64,000 nucleotides of DNA from Streptomyces cinerochromogenes (GCF_014648635.1 NZ_BMRM01000012.1:186001-250000); one strand, 5' to 3'; shown: positions 1 through 9,199, numbered from the stretch's first letter. Notes: a model not told the origin generated them from the letters alone. A program made the numbers and translations.

Positions 1-1936
1 CAAGGCCGCCGGTACCACCGGCGCGCGCCCCGGCGGCGGCCGTCCCGGCGGTGTGGTCGGCTCCATGAGCGTGCCGGGCGGCCCCCGCTCCGGCGGTTCG
101 AACGGCAAGGGCCTGCCCGGCGCCACCGGCGGCCCCGTCGCCCCGGGACACGGCGGCGGCACCGGCTCCTTCGACGTGACCGAGGCGCTGACCGCGGGCC
201 CGCTGGCCGGCGGCTCCCGCCCCGGCTCCGCGGGCTCCGGCGAGCCCCGCCGGGACGACCTGCCGTACTTCGCGGAAGGCCACCCGGACGGCACGGGCCA
301 GGACGGCTTCGGCACCGGCGCGTCGGGCACCGGCGGCCAGGACGGCTTCGGCGGCGGCTTCGGCGGTCAGGACGGTCTCGGCGGCGGTGCGGCCGCCGCG
401 CACGGGCGCGACGGCTTCGCCGGTGCCGCGGGCGGTGCCCAGGGGCACGGCGGCCCGGGCGGCGCCAGCGGCTTCAACGGACCCGGCGGCCCCGGCGGCG
501 CCGGCGGCCCGCAGCAGGGCCCGGCCGGTCCCACCGGCGGCCCGGTCACCGGCGACGGCACCCTCGTCCCGCGGGCCGCCGGCGGCGGCCTCGGCATGGG
601 GCCGGGCGAGCCCTTCGACGGCCCCGCGGCCGCCGGCTTCCCCGGCCGGAGCACCCCGCCGGCCCGCAGCGCCCTCACCGACATCGCCGACCTCGAAGGC
701 ACCGGCGGCCAGGGCGGTCCCGGCGCAGGTCCCGCGGGCCGCGGTCCCGGCGCCGGGCTCAGCGACGACACCGCGATCCTCACCCCGCAGAAGCCGGCCC
801 CGGAGCCGGGCACGCCCGGCTACCGCTCCCCGGCCGCCGACAACGTGTCCGGACACACCGTCACCAGCGGCATCCCGGTCGTCCCGAACGCGGGCAAGCC
901 CCCGTTCGGCACCCACCCCGGCGGCCCGGCCGCGCCCGCCGCGCCGGCGCCGCAGCGGGCCTCCGCGCCCAAGGCGGCGGCCAAGCCCAAGAAGAAGGGC
1001 CGCAGCAAGCTGATGCTGCTCGCCGTCGGCGTGGTCGTCGTCGCGGGCGGTGCCTACGGCGCCGGGCTGCTGATGAACCGCACCGACGTGCCCAAGGGCA
1101 CCACCGTGCTCGGCGTCGACATCGGCGGCGGCACCCGCGACGACGCCGTCAAGAAGCTGGACGACGCCTTCGGCAGCCGGGTGAACAAGCCGCTGAAGCT
1201 GTCCGTGGGCGGCAGGACGGTCACCCTCGCGCCGGGGAACGCGGGCCTCCAGTTCGACTACCAGGCCACGGTGAGCGAGGCCGCCAAGAGCGACTACAAC
1301 CCGGTGCACGTCGTCGGTTCGCTCTTCGGGCAGAAGCGCGTGGTCGAGCCGGTCATGCCGGTGGACGAGGAGAAGCTGCAGGCCGCCCTCCAGCAGGCCG
1401 GCGGCGGCTCCGGCTCGGTCACCGACGGCACCATCACGTTCCGCTCCGGCAAGGCCGTGGCCGTCTACGGCAAGGCGGGCCGGGCCATCGACGCCGGCCG
1501 CGCGACCGACGCGGTCGAACAGGCCTACCGCAGGCTGGTGGAGACGGACGCCGCGGCCCCGGTCACCGTGCCGACCACCACCAAGCAGCCCACGGTGTCG
1601 AACGCCGAGGTCGACCGGATGATGAACGACTTCGCGAAGCCCGCGATGTCCGGCCTCGTCCGGGTGCAGACCGACGCGGTGCACAGCATCCCGTTCGGCC
1701 CGCTGTCCCTGCCGAAGATCATCAGTTTCAAGGCGGTCGACGGCAAGCTCGTGGACACGTACGACCTGAAGGCGCTCAAGCAGGCCTACGGCAGCACCTT
1801 CGACGGTGTGCAGATCCAGACCGCCACCGGGAAGCGCGGTGTGCTGCCGCAGGACGTCGTCGCCGCCCTGCGGAAGGCGCTGGTCGGCAAGACGACGGCC
1901 GAGCGGGTCGGGGTCATCGACACCAACCCCAGCTAG
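1..1936 (+). CDS. Membrane-anchored peptidoglycan-binding-domain protein (5' partial)
   Basis: The frame is open from base 2 through the left edge, so the gene begins outside the window; the GTG at 53 is only the first in-window start. The N-terminal ~300 residues are extremely Gly/Pro/Ala-rich and probably disordered and cytoplasmic. A basic stretch (KAAAKPKKKGRSK) then leads into one hydrophobic segment (LMLLAVGVVVVAGGAYGAG). The ~280 residues after it include a TTVLGVDIGGGTRDDAVKKL-like segment typical of the putative peptidoglycan-binding domain (PG_binding_4) found with VanW-type proteins, with a second copy-like region near the C-terminus (FDGVQIQT...). No VanW catalytic domain follows. 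Inferred role: a type II membrane protein contacting the cell wall. A strong hairpin follows the stop. Confidence 0.75.
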   Translation, partial: KAAGTTGARPGGGRPGGVVGSMSVPGGPRSGGSNGKGLPGATGGPVAPGHGGGTGSFDVTEALTAGPLAGGSRPGSAGSGEPRRDDLPYFAEGHPDGTGQDGFGTGASGTGGQDGFGGGFGGQDGLGGGAAAAHGRDGFAGAAGGAQGHGGPGGASGFNGPGGPGGAGGPQQGPAGPTGGPVTGDGTLVPRAAGGGLGMGPGEPFDGPAAAGFPGRSTPPARSALTDIADLEGTGGQGGPGAGPAGRGPGAGLSDDTAILTPQKPAPEPGTPGYRSPAADNVSGHTVTSGIPVVPNAGKPPFGTHPGGPAAPAAPAPQRASAPKAAAKPKKKGRSKLMLLAVGVVVVAGGAYGAGLLMNRTDVPKGTTVLGVDIGGGTRDDAVKKLDDAFGSRVNKPLKLSVGGRTVTLAPGNAGLQFDYQATVSEAAKSDYNPVHVVGSLFGQKRVVEPVMPVDEEKLQAALQQAGGGSGSVTDGTITFRSGKAVAVYGKAGRAIDAGRATDAVEQAYRRLVETDAAAPVTVPTTTKQPTVSNAEVDRMMNDFAKPAMSGLVRVQTDAVHSIPFGPLSLPKIISFKAVDGKLVDTYDLKALKQAYGSTFDGVQIQTATGKRGVLPQDVVAALRKALVGKTTAERVGVIDTNPS

Positions 1937-1949
1937 CCGGCCCGGTCCA

Positions 1950-1979
1950 GGGGGCGCCCTCCTCAAGGGGGGCGCCCCC
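1950..1979 (+). terminator. Intrinsic-type hairpin after the peptidoglycan-binding gene
   Basis: GGGGGCGCCC (1950-1959) pairs perfectly with GGGCGCCCCC (1970-1979) over a 10-nt loop, 14 nt after the stop codon. There is no T-tract, as is usual in Streptomyces. Confidence 0.7.
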
Positions 1980-2077
1980 TCTGCACGTCCGTCATCCGAC
2001 CCGCATGACATCTGTCATCCGGCACCGAGGACCCCCGACACTGCCGGCCCCCGGGCCCTGACGGCCAGCATGGACCC

Positions 2078-3004
2078 ATGACGACGACAGCGGCACCGGC
2101 CACCACCCCGGTGGTCGGGTTCGACCAGGTGACCAAGACGTACGGGAGCGTGCGGGCCGTCGACGGCCTCTCGCTCCGGCTGTACCCGGGCGAGACCGTC
2201 GCCCTCCTCGGCCCGAACGGAGCGGGCAAGTCCACCACCCTCGACCTGCTCCTCGGGCTCAAGCACGCCGACAGCGGCTCGGTGAGCCTGTTCGGCACCG
2301 GCCCGCGCGAGGCGATCGTCGCCGGCCGGGTCGGCGCCATGCTGCAGAGCGGCGGGCTGATGGACGGGGTCACCGTCGCCGAACTGGTCAAGCTGGCCTG
2401 CTCGCTGCACCCGCGGCCGTACCCGGTGTCCGAGGTGCTGGCCCGCGCGGGCATCGCCCAGATCGCCGACCGCAAGGTGGACAAGCTCTCCGGCGGCCAG
2501 GCCCAGCGGGTCCGGTTCGCCCTGGCCACCGCCGGCGACAGCGACCTGATCATCCTGGACGAGCCGACCACCGGCATGGACGTCTCCGCCCGCCAGGCCT
2601 TCTGGGCCACCATGCGGGAACAGGCCGACCGGGGCCGTACGGTCCTCTTCGCCACCCACTACCTGGAGGAGGCCGACGCCATCGCCGACCGGGTGCTGGT
2701 GCTGCACCGCGGGCGGCTCCTCGCCGACGGCACGGCCGCCGAGATCAAGGCGAAGGCGGGCGCGCGGCGGATCTCCTTCGACCTGGAGGGCGGTATCGAG
2801 CAGGACGCCCTGCGCGGACTGCCCTTCCTCACCTCGCTCGACGTGTCCGGCCAGACCGTGCGCATTCAGTCCGCCGACGCCGACGCGACCGTGCACGCCC
2901 TGTACGGCCTCGGCCTCTACCCCCGCAATCTCGAAGTCGCCGGGCTCGGTCTGGAGCAGGCCTTCGTCGCCATCACGGAGGCCGAGGAGGCCCGGCAGTC
3001 ATGA
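2078..3004 (+). CDS. ABC transporter ATP-binding protein (DrrA/ABC-2 exporter type)
   Basis: This 308-aa nucleotide-binding subunit powers the ABC-2 permease encoded immediately downstream. Walker A GPNGAGKST lies at residues ~45-53, followed by the signature LSGGQAQRV, Walker B LIILDEPTTGMD and the switch His in FATHYLEE. The C-terminal ~70 residues after the His loop are typical of drug- or lipid-export NBDs of the DrrA group. Its stop overlaps the permease ATG (ATGA at 3001), so translation is coupled. With the following kinase/regulator pair it forms a four-gene module, so the exported substrate may be an antibiotic or membrane stressor; the substrate itself is not visible in the sequence. 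Confidence 0.92.
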   Translation: MTTTAAPATTPVVGFDQVTKTYGSVRAVDGLSLRLYPGETVALLGPNGAGKSTTLDLLLGLKHADSGSVSLFGTGPREAIVAGRVGAMLQSGGLMDGVTVAELVKLACSLHPRPYPVSEVLARAGIAQIADRKVDKLSGGQAQRVRFALATAGDSDLIILDEPTTGMDVSARQAFWATMREQADRGRTVLFATHYLEEADAIADRVLVLHRGRLLADGTAAEIKAKAGARRISFDLEGGIEQDALRGLPFLTSLDVSGQTVRIQSADADATVHALYGLGLYPRNLEVAGLGLEQAFVAITEAEEARQS

Positions 3005-3741
3005 ACGCCCTCATCAAGCTCGAACTGGCCCGCGCCCTGCGGAACAAGAAGTTCCTGTTCTTCTCGGTGCTCTACCCCTCGATCATCTACCTGATCTTCT
3101 CCAGCAGCGCCGGCTCGTCCGGGAAGGTCTACGGCACCGACCTGACCGTGGCCACCTACCTGATGGTCTCCATGGCCTCCTTCGGCGCCCTGACCGCCGT
3201 CCTGATGGGCAACAGCGAGCGCATCGCCAAGGAACGCGAGAGCGGCTGGGTGCGGCAGCTGCGGCTGACCCCGCTGCCCGGGCGCGGCTACGTCCTCGCC
3301 AAGACCGCGAGCGCCGCCGTGGTGAGCCTGCCGGCCATCGTCATGGTGTTCGCCGTCGCCGCCGGCATCAAGGACGTACGCCTGGACGCCTGGCAGTGGC
3401 TCGCGCTCACCGGGGTCATCTGGGCCGGCAGCCTCGTCTTCGCCGCGCTCGGCGTCGCCATCGGCTACCTCGCCTCCGGGGACGCGGTGCGCCCGATCAC
3501 GATGATCGTCTACTTCGGCCTGTCGCTTCTCGGCGGCCTGTGGATGCCGTCCGCGGGCTTCCCGCAGTGGCTCCAGGACATCGCCCAGTGGCTGCCCACC
3601 CACGCGTACGCTGCCCTCGGACGCGCGATCGAACAGAGCCAGGCACCGCACACCCAGGACATCGCCGTCCTCGCCGTCTCCTTCGTCCTCTTCGCGGGCG
3701 GCGCGGCCTGGCTGTACCGGAAGGACACGCTGAAGGCGTGA
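3001..3741 (+). CDS. ABC-2 type transporter permease
   Basis: This 246-aa polytopic membrane protein has about six hydrophobic segments, starting at NKKFLFFSVLYPSIIYLIF. It contains the ABC-2 loop motif ERESGWVRQLRLTPLP between the second and third segments and a GGLWMPSAGFPQWLQ region near the end, both typical of DrrB/YadH-type permeases. It pairs with the upstream ATPase to make an exporter half (probably a homodimer of permeases). Its TGA overlaps the GTG start of the histidine kinase, so the kinase is coupled to the transporter. Confidence 0.9.
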   Translation: MNALIKLELARALRNKKFLFFSVLYPSIIYLIFSSSAGSSGKVYGTDLTVATYLMVSMASFGALTAVLMGNSERIAKERESGWVRQLRLTPLPGRGYVLAKTASAAVVSLPAIVMVFAVAAGIKDVRLDAWQWLALTGVIWAGSLVFAALGVAIGYLASGDAVRPITMIVYFGLSLLGGLWMPSAGFPQWLQDIAQWLPTHAYAALGRAIEQSQAPHTQDIAVLAVSFVLFAGGAAWLYRKDTLKA

Positions 3742-4931
3742 GCACGATGAGGGAAGACCCGCACACCGGAACACCGACCCACGCGCCCGTGGGCTGGCCG
3801 CCCCGCAACCGGCGCGAGCTGCTGGTCAAGACGCTGTGGATCGGTGTCTGGCTGGTCTTCCTCAGCTCACCGGTCGAGGACCTGGTCGGCGGCGGGCACT
3901 CCACCGGCGCCACCGTGGCCGGGGCGGCCGGCCTCACCGTCTTCGTCGGGGTCTATCTGACGCTGGTCTTCCGCAACATGGGCCGGCCGTTCGCCCCCCG
4001 CGTGGTGCTCACCCTGGGCGGTGTCCTGGGTGTGCTCGCCCCCGTCCTGGCGTACACCCTCGGCAGCGCCTGGCTGGGCCTGTTCGTCTACCTGTCGGTC
4101 GCGTGGGGGGCCACCCTGCCGCTGCGGGCGGCGTACTGGGCCATCCCGGCGTCCGCCGTGGCGATGTACCTGATCGGCCTGCGCACCGACGAGAACGAGG
4201 CGCGGGGCCTGGTCGTGCTGGTCCTCCTCATCGGGTTCGCGATGACGGGGGTCGGCCAACTCGTCCGCACCACCATCGCGTTGCGCAAGGCCCGGGCCAC
4301 CGTCGCCCAGCTGGCCGCCAACGAGGAACGCCTCCGCCTCGCCCGCGACCTGCACGACCTGCTCGGCCACTCGCTGTCGCTGATCACGCTGAAGAGCGAG
4401 CTGGCCGGCCGGATGCTGCCCGACCACCCCGACAAGGCGGCCCAGCAGGTCGCCGACATCGAACAGGTCAGCCGGCAGGCCCTGGTCGACGTCCGGGAGG
4501 CCGTCACCGGCTACCGGCGGCCCCGGCTCGCCGCCGAACTCGCCGGCGCCCAGGTCGCCCTGACCGCCGCAGGTGTCGAAGCCGAGGCACCCGCCGAACC
4601 CGACCTCGACGGTGTCGGGGAGGACGCCGAGTCCGCGCTCGCCTGGGCGCTGCGCGAGGCGATCACCAACGTGGTCCGGCACAGCGGCGCCGACCGCTGC
4701 GTCATCCGGCTGCTGCGCCGCCAGACCCTGGACGGGCCGGTGCTCGAACTCTCCGTCGAGGACAACGGATCCGGCGGTTCCGGTACGGGCCCCGGCAACG
4801 GCCTGACGGGGCTGACCGAGCGGCTGGAGAAGGCCGGCGGCGCCCTGGAGGCGGGCCGGTCCCGGCACGGGTTCCGGCTGCTCGCCCGCGTGCCCGCGAA
4901 GTCCGCGGCCGACGTAGGATCCGGGGCATGA
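3738..4931 (+). CDS. Two-component sensor histidine kinase, HisKA_3 (DesK/NarX type)
   Basis: The GTG at 3738 overlaps the permease stop; an ATG at 3747 (MREDPHTG) is an equally possible start. The N-terminal ~170 residues carry five to six membrane spans with almost no extracytoplasmic loop, suggesting that it senses the membrane itself or its partner transporter. The phosphoacceptor His is in RDLHDLLGHSLS (about residue 203 counting from the ATG). The HATPase_c module shows EAITNVVRHSGA (N box) and VEDNGSGG...GNGLTGLTERL (G boxes). The stop overlaps the ATG of the response regulator. Family knowledge: DesK/LiaS-like kinases next to ABC-2 exporters commonly control that exporter. Confidence 0.9.
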   Translation: MSTMREDPHTGTPTHAPVGWPPRNRRELLVKTLWIGVWLVFLSSPVEDLVGGGHSTGATVAGAAGLTVFVGVYLTLVFRNMGRPFAPRVVLTLGGVLGVLAPVLAYTLGSAWLGLFVYLSVAWGATLPLRAAYWAIPASAVAMYLIGLRTDENEARGLVVLVLLIGFAMTGVGQLVRTTIALRKARATVAQLAANEERLRLARDLHDLLGHSLSLITLKSELAGRMLPDHPDKAAQQVADIEQVSRQALVDVREAVTGYRRPRLAAELAGAQVALTAAGVEAEAPAEPDLDGVGEDAESALAWALREAITNVVRHSGADRCVIRLLRRQTLDGPVLELSVEDNGSGGSGTGPGNGLTGLTERLEKAGGALEAGRSRHGFRLLARVPAKSAADVGSGA

Positions 4932-5542
4932 CGAGCACGATCAAGGTCCTTCTCGCCGAGGACCAGTCGATGGTCCGCGAGGCGCTGGCCGCGCTGCTCG
5001 GCCTGGAGGACGACATCGAGGTCGTCGCCCAGGTCGCGCGCGGCGACGAGGTGCTCGCGGCCGTCGGCGCGCACGGCGTGGACGTCGCGCTGCTCGACAT
5101 CGAGATGCCCGGCTGCACCGGCATCGAGGCCTGCGCCCGGGTGCACCGGGAGTACCCGCGGGTCAAGCTGGTCGTGCTCACCACCTTCGGCCGGCCCGGC
5201 TATCTGCGCAGCGCGATGGAGGCGGGCGCCGACGCCTTCCTCGTCAAGGACGCGCCGGCCGCCCAGCTCGCCGAGGCGATCCGCAAGGTGCTGGCCGGCG
5301 AGCGGGTCATCGACCCCACGCTGGCCGCCGCCGCGCTCGCCGAGGGCGCGAACCCGCTCACCGAGCGCGAGCGCGAGGTCCTCCGTGCGGCGGCCGACGG
5401 CTCCACCAACGCCGAACTGGCCCGCGCCCTCCACCTCTCCCAGGGCACGGTCCGCAACTACCTGTCCACCGCCATCCAGAAACTGGCGGTACGCAACCGG
5501 GCGGAGGCGGTACGGATCGCCCGGGACAAGGGATGGCTCTGA
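4928..5542 (+). CDS. Two-component response regulator, NarL/FixJ (LuxR-HTH) family
   Basis: This 204-aa protein has a receiver domain at residues 1-~120, with the acidic pair in LLAEDQ, phosphoacceptor Asp57 in LLDIEMPG and Lys in FLVKDAPA. A LuxR-type HTH follows at ~140-204 (LTEREREVLRAAADG... QGTVRNYLSTAIQKL). Its ATG overlaps the kinase TGA, so it is the coupled cognate regulator. It most likely controls the upstream exporter genes; no binding site was identified with confidence in front of 2078. Confidence 0.92.
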   Translation: MTSTIKVLLAEDQSMVREALAALLGLEDDIEVVAQVARGDEVLAAVGAHGVDVALLDIEMPGCTGIEACARVHREYPRVKLVVLTTFGRPGYLRSAMEAGADAFLVKDAPAAQLAEAIRKVLAGERVIDPTLAAAALAEGANPLTEREREVLRAAADGSTNAELARALHLSQGTVRNYLSTAIQKLAVRNRAEAVRIARDKGWL

Positions 5543-5551
5543 GACGTCTCC

Positions 5552-6418
5552 TCAGTTGAGCTTCGCCCGCGCCGTCCCCGCCTCCTGCCGCACCTTCCGC
5601 GCCGCCGACTCGTCCACCACCTCGATCAGGTCGGCGTAGTACTCCAGTTCCTCGGCGCCCGCCACGAACTCCCCGCGCTGCACCAGCAGCTGCCCGCGCT
5701 CGTAGCGCAGCCGGGCCGGGTGGGAGGGGATGAGCAGCGCCAGCTCCACGGCCCGCAGCGCGACGTCCGACCGCTCCGGCCGCGCCGCCGCCCAGGCCCG
5801 GATGTTGTTCAGGATGCGCTGGACGACCTCCAGCGGGGGTGCCGGCTCCAGCATCGAGGGGTCCAGCGGCGCGCCCGTGGCACCCACCACCAGCAGCTCG
5901 GCGTCCGTCCCGGTCAGCACCCGGCCCGCGTCGAACGGGTCGGCCAGCACCTGCTCGGCCGCCGTGCCGAACCCGACCACGAAGTGCCCCGGCAGCGCGA
6001 CCCCGTACACCGGGGCCCCCGCGCGGCGCGCGACCTCCAGCCACACCACCGACAGCAGGATCGGCAGCCCGCGCCGCCGCCGCAGCACCTCGTGCAGCAG
6101 GGAGGACTCCAGGCGCTGGTAGTCGCCCGGTGTGCCGTGGAAGCCGTAGCGGGCGCCGAGCAGCCGGCTCACGGCCTGAGCCCACGCGCGCGGCCCGCCC
6201 GGCCGGTACGGCAGCTCGCCCGCCAGCCGGTCCAGCTCCGCCTGCGCGGAGTCGATGCCGGCCTCGTCCAGCGAGCCGTCCGTCTCCGCGCCGATCAGCA
6301 GGCACAACGCCGACAGGTCCGGCCGCTCGGACCGGGCCTCCTCGGCGAAGCGCTGCCGCAGCTCGGCGGAGCGCTCCGGCGGGGGCGGATACGGGGGCGG
6401 CAGATAGGGGTGACGCAT
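5552..6418 (-). CDS. SirB1-family transglutaminase-like/TPR protein
   Basis: The start is taken at MRHPYLPPPYPP (ATG, complement of 6416-6418), because upstream the frame becomes GC-skewed non-coding sequence. The 288-aa product has a Pro-rich N-terminus and a Transglut_core2-like region around YGFHGTPGDYQRLESSLLHE and GLPILLSVVWLEVARR...GVALPGHFVVGF. A TPR-like helical end follows (RAVELALLIPSHPARLRYERG). Family members are widespread, and most lack a proven enzymatic role. It lies convergent to the response regulator with only 9 bp between stops. Start-to-stop spacing to the upstream GNAT gene is 29 bp, so the two may be co-transcribed. Confidence 0.85.
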   Translation of the reverse strand: MRHPYLPPPYPPPPERSAELRQRFAEEARSERPDLSALCLLIGAETDGSLDEAGIDSAQAELDRLAGELPYRPGGPRAWAQAVSRLLGARYGFHGTPGDYQRLESSLLHEVLRRRRGLPILLSVVWLEVARRAGAPVYGVALPGHFVVGFGTAAEQVLADPFDAGRVLTGTDAELLVVGATGAPLDPSMLEPAPPLEVVQRILNNIRAWAAARPERSDVALRAVELALLIPSHPARLRYERGQLLVQRGEFVAGAEELEYYADLIEVVDESAARKVRQEAGTARAKLN

Positions 6419-6447
6419 GCCAGGCTCATGCCCTTCCACGGCGGGTT

Positions 6448-7515
6448 CTACGGGCGTCCGGGGCCGGCGGTCTCCTCCGGCCCCCGCGCTGCCCCGGGCC
6501 GGCGGCCGGACGCGGGCTCCTCGGCCGCCCGGTAGTGGTGGTAGGCGTGGTGCGGCAGGAAGCCGAGCGCCCGGTACAGCGCCCGGCCGCCCTCGTTGTC
6601 CGTCTCCACCTGGAGCCAGGCCGCCGAGGCGCCCTCGTCCAGGGCGCGCCGGGCCAGCGCGGCCATCACCTCGGTGGCCAGCCCCTGCCGGCGCCGGCCG
6701 GGGTCCACCTCGACGGCGGCGAAACCGGCCCAGCGCCCGTCCACGACACACCGCCCGATCGCCGCCGGAGGCTCGCCCTCCGCCGCACCGGGCACGGAGG
6801 CGAACCACACCGACGGCCCGGACCCGAGCACCCGCAGGGCCACCTCGCTCATCCCCTTGCGCCGGTACCGCGCGAGCCACGCCTCGTCCGCGGTCCGGGA
6901 CAGGACCACTCCCGCGCCCCCGGCCCGGTCCGCGACCGGCGCGAGAGCCGCGGTCCACAGCTCCGCGGTCACCTCCCGCACCCAGCCGCGCCGCTCCAGC
7001 TCCGCGCACAGCAGCTCCTGCGTGCCCTCGGCGCCGGTCGCGGTCTGCACGTAGGCGGGCAGGCCACGCTCGCCGTACCAGCGTCGTACGGCCGCCAGGG
7101 CCGCGTCGAGCGGAAGGCCGGGGTCGCCGAGCGGCAGCACGCTGTTGGCCCGCCGGGTGAACCCTCCGGCGGCCCGCAGCTCCCACTCCCCGAGCCGCTC
7201 GCTCTCCACCGGCCGCCAGGCGCGCGCGGCGATGTGCGCCAGCTCCGGGTAGGTGGCGGCGGGGCCCCTCCGCCGCGCCGGAGCCGCCGGCACCACTTTG
7301 CCCGCGACCAGCGTGGTTTCCGGGATTCGCACCCGTTCCCCGTCCCGGCGTGTGATCATGAGCACGCCACCGTCCCATGATGTGAGAACACCCACCGTGT
7401 CAGTGAACTTCTCCGATCCGGAACCGGTTTCCCCCAAGCGTCGTACAGAGACCCGTTTCCCCACGTCAGCTGGGGTGATTCGGACCTCCAGGCGTCCTTT
7501 CGCCGAGATTTCCAC
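6448..7515 (-). CDS. GNAT N-acetyltransferase (cg3035/Rv0428c-like)
   Basis: The 355-aa protein has two parts. Residues ~1-75 form a small beta-rich domain (GRLEVRITPADVGKRVSVRR...DTVGVLTSWDGGVLMITRRDG), as in the actinobacterial Rv0428c group. A GNAT domain follows, with the acetyl-CoA-binding loop VDPGRRRQGLATEVMAALA and the C-terminal WLQVETDNEGGRALYRALGF motif. The substrate is unknown. The gene is divergent from the ferredoxin gene; the 140 bp between them hold both promoters. Confidence 0.88.
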   Translation of the reverse strand: MEISAKGRLEVRITPADVGKRVSVRRLGETGSGSEKFTDTVGVLTSWDGGVLMITRRDGERVRIPETTLVAGKVVPAAPARRRGPAATYPELAHIAARAWRPVESERLGEWELRAAGGFTRRANSVLPLGDPGLPLDAALAAVRRWYGERGLPAYVQTATGAEGTQELLCAELERRGWVREVTAELWTAALAPVADRAGGAGVVLSRTADEAWLARYRRKGMSEVALRVLGSGPSVWFASVPGAAEGEPPAAIGRCVVDGRWAGFAAVEVDPGRRRQGLATEVMAALARRALDEGASAAWLQVETDNEGGRALYRALGFLPHHAYHHYRAAEEPASGRRPGAARGPEETAGPGRP

Positions 7516-7655
7516 TGGTCAGTTCACCCCTCCTGTTCGGATCATGCTCCGGAACGGAGATACTAGGGGCGGGCATCGACGACGCCGCGCTCCCGCGCGC
7601 CAGGCGGCGGAGCCTGAGGAGGCCCGCCAGCGCCCTATCGAGGAGGAACGACAGC

Positions 7656-7976
7656 GTGACCTACGTCATCGCGCAGCCTTGTGTCGACGTCAAGGACAAG
7701 GCGTGCATCGAGGAGTGCCCGGTCGACTGCATCTACGAGGGCCAGCGGTCCTTGTACATCCACCCGGACGAATGCGTCGACTGTGGTGCCTGTGAGCCGG
7801 TCTGCCCGGTCGAGGCGATCTTCTACGAGGACGACGTCCCGGAGGAGTGGAAGGACTACTACAAGGCGAACGTCGAGTTCTTCGACGAGCTGGGCTCGCC
7901 CGGCGGTGCCAGCAAGCTGGGGCTGATCGAGCGCGACCACCCCTTCGTCGCCGCGCTGCCGCCGCAGGGCGAGTGA
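7656..7976 (+). CDS. fdxA: Seven-iron ferredoxin
   Basis: The 106-aa acidic electron carrier starts at GTG, 7-8 nt after a strong GGAGGAA ribosome site. Cys9, Cys17 and Cys50 fit a [3Fe-4S] site; Cys21, Cys40, Cys43 and Cys46 (ECVDCGACEPVCP) fit a [4Fe-4S] site, as in Azotobacter-type 7Fe ferredoxins; Cys25 is extra. The C-terminal 45 residues (PEEWKDYYKANVEFF...) are the usual extension. Ferredoxin followed by dapC is a conserved pair in actinobacteria (Rv1177-Rv1178 in M. tuberculosis). A large hairpin separates the two here. Confidence 0.95.
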   Translation: MTYVIAQPCVDVKDKACIEECPVDCIYEGQRSLYIHPDECVDCGACEPVCPVEAIFYEDDVPEEWKDYYKANVEFFDELGSPGGASKLGLIERDHPFVAALPPQGE

Positions 7977-8011
7977 CCGTCTAAGCGCCAAGCGGCCGCC
8001 CGCAACAGCGC

Positions 8012-8067
8012 CGCCTCGGTCCCGTACGGCCCGATCACCCCGATCACCGCCGCACGGGACCGAGGCG
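8012..8067 (+). terminator. Hairpin after fdxA
   Basis: CGCCTCGGTCCCGT (8012-8025) is perfectly complementary to ACGGGACCGAGGCG (8054-8067), a 14-bp stem with a 28-nt loop containing two CGATCACC copies, followed by TTT. It lies just ahead of dapC. It argues against translating dapC from the TTG at 8069. Confidence 0.7.
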
Positions 8068-8101
8068 TTTGCCGCACCGTACGAAAGTGAGCCTGATTCC
8101 C

Positions 8102-9199
8102 GTGTCCGCAGTCTCCGACCGGCTTCCCGCCTTCCCCTGGGACAAGCTGGCCCCGTACAAGAAGACGGCCGCGGCCCACCCGGACGGCATCGTCGACCTC
8201 TCCGTGGGCACCCCGGTCGACCCGGTCCCCGATCTCGTGCAGAAGGCCCTGATCGACGCGGCCGACTCCCCGGGCTACCCGACCGTCTGGGGCACCCCCG
8301 CCCTGCGCGACGCGATCACCGGCTGGCTGGAGCGCCGCCTCGGCGCCCGCGGGATCACCCACCACCACGTCCTGCCGGTCGTCGGCTCCAAGGAACTGGT
8401 CGCCTGGCTGCCGACCCAGCTCGGCCTCGGCCCCGGCGACAGGGTGGCCTACCCGCGCCTGGCCTACCCCACCTACGAGGTCGGCGCCCGCCTGGCCCGC
8501 GCGGACCACGAGGTCTACGACGACCCGCGCGAGCTGGACCCGTCGAACCTGAAGCTGCTCTGGCTGAACTCCCCGTCCAACCCGACGGGCAAGGTGCTGT
8601 CGAAGCAGGAGCTGACCGACATCGTCGCCTGGGCCCGCGCCCACGGCGTCCTCGTCCTCTCCGACGAGTGCTACCTGGAGCTGGGCTGGGAGGCCGACCC
8701 GGTCTCGGTCCTGCACCCGGACGTCAACGGCGGCTCCTACGACGGCATCGTGGCCGTCCACTCCCTGTCCAAGCGCTCCAACCTGGCGGGCTACCGCGCG
8801 GCCTTCGTCGCCGGCGACCCGGCGGTCCTCGGCCCGCTGCTGGAGATCCGCAAGCACGGCGGCATGATGACCTCCGCGCCGACCCAGGCGGCGGTCGTCG
8901 CCGCGCTGTCCGACGACACCCACGTCCACGAGCAGCGCGCGCGCTACGCGGCCCGGCGCGAGGCCCTCCGTTCGGCCCTCCTCGCGTGCGGCTTCCGCAT
9001 CGAGCACAGCGAGGCCAGCCTCTACCTGTGGGCCACCCGGGACGAGTCCTGCTGGACCACGGTCGCCCGCCTCGCCGAGCGGGGCGTCCTCGTGGCACCG
9101 GGCGACTTCTACGGCACCGCCGGCGAGAACCACGTACGCGTGGCCTTCACGGCGACGGACGAGCGCGTACGAGCGGCGGTCGCCCGCCTGACGGCGTAA
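8102..9199 (+). CDS. dapC: N-succinyldiaminopimelate aminotransferase (DapC family)
   Basis: This PLP-dependent fold-type I aminotransferase is predicted to convert N-succinyl-2-amino-6-ketopimelate to N-succinyl-LL-DAP in lysine/peptidoglycan synthesis. It shows the substrate loop SVGTPVDPVP, the WLNSPSNPTGK motif and the PLP lysine in SLSKRSNLAGYR. The start is placed at GTG 8102 (MSAVSDRLPAFPWDKL), the conserved N-terminus; GTG 8087 is the alternative. The length (365 aa) is normal. The pathway partner dapE lies 2 kb downstream. Confidence 0.9.
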   Translation: MSAVSDRLPAFPWDKLAPYKKTAAAHPDGIVDLSVGTPVDPVPDLVQKALIDAADSPGYPTVWGTPALRDAITGWLERRLGARGITHHHVLPVVGSKELVAWLPTQLGLGPGDRVAYPRLAYPTYEVGARLARADHEVYDDPRELDPSNLKLLWLNSPSNPTGKVLSKQELTDIVAWARAHGVLVLSDECYLELGWEADPVSVLHPDVNGGSYDGIVAVHSLSKRSNLAGYRAAFVAGDPAVLGPLLEIRKHGGMMTSAPTQAAVVAALSDDTHVHEQRARYAARREALRSALLACGFRIEHSEASLYLWATRDESCWTTVARLAERGVLVAPGDFYGTAGENHVRVAFTATDERVRAAVARLTA

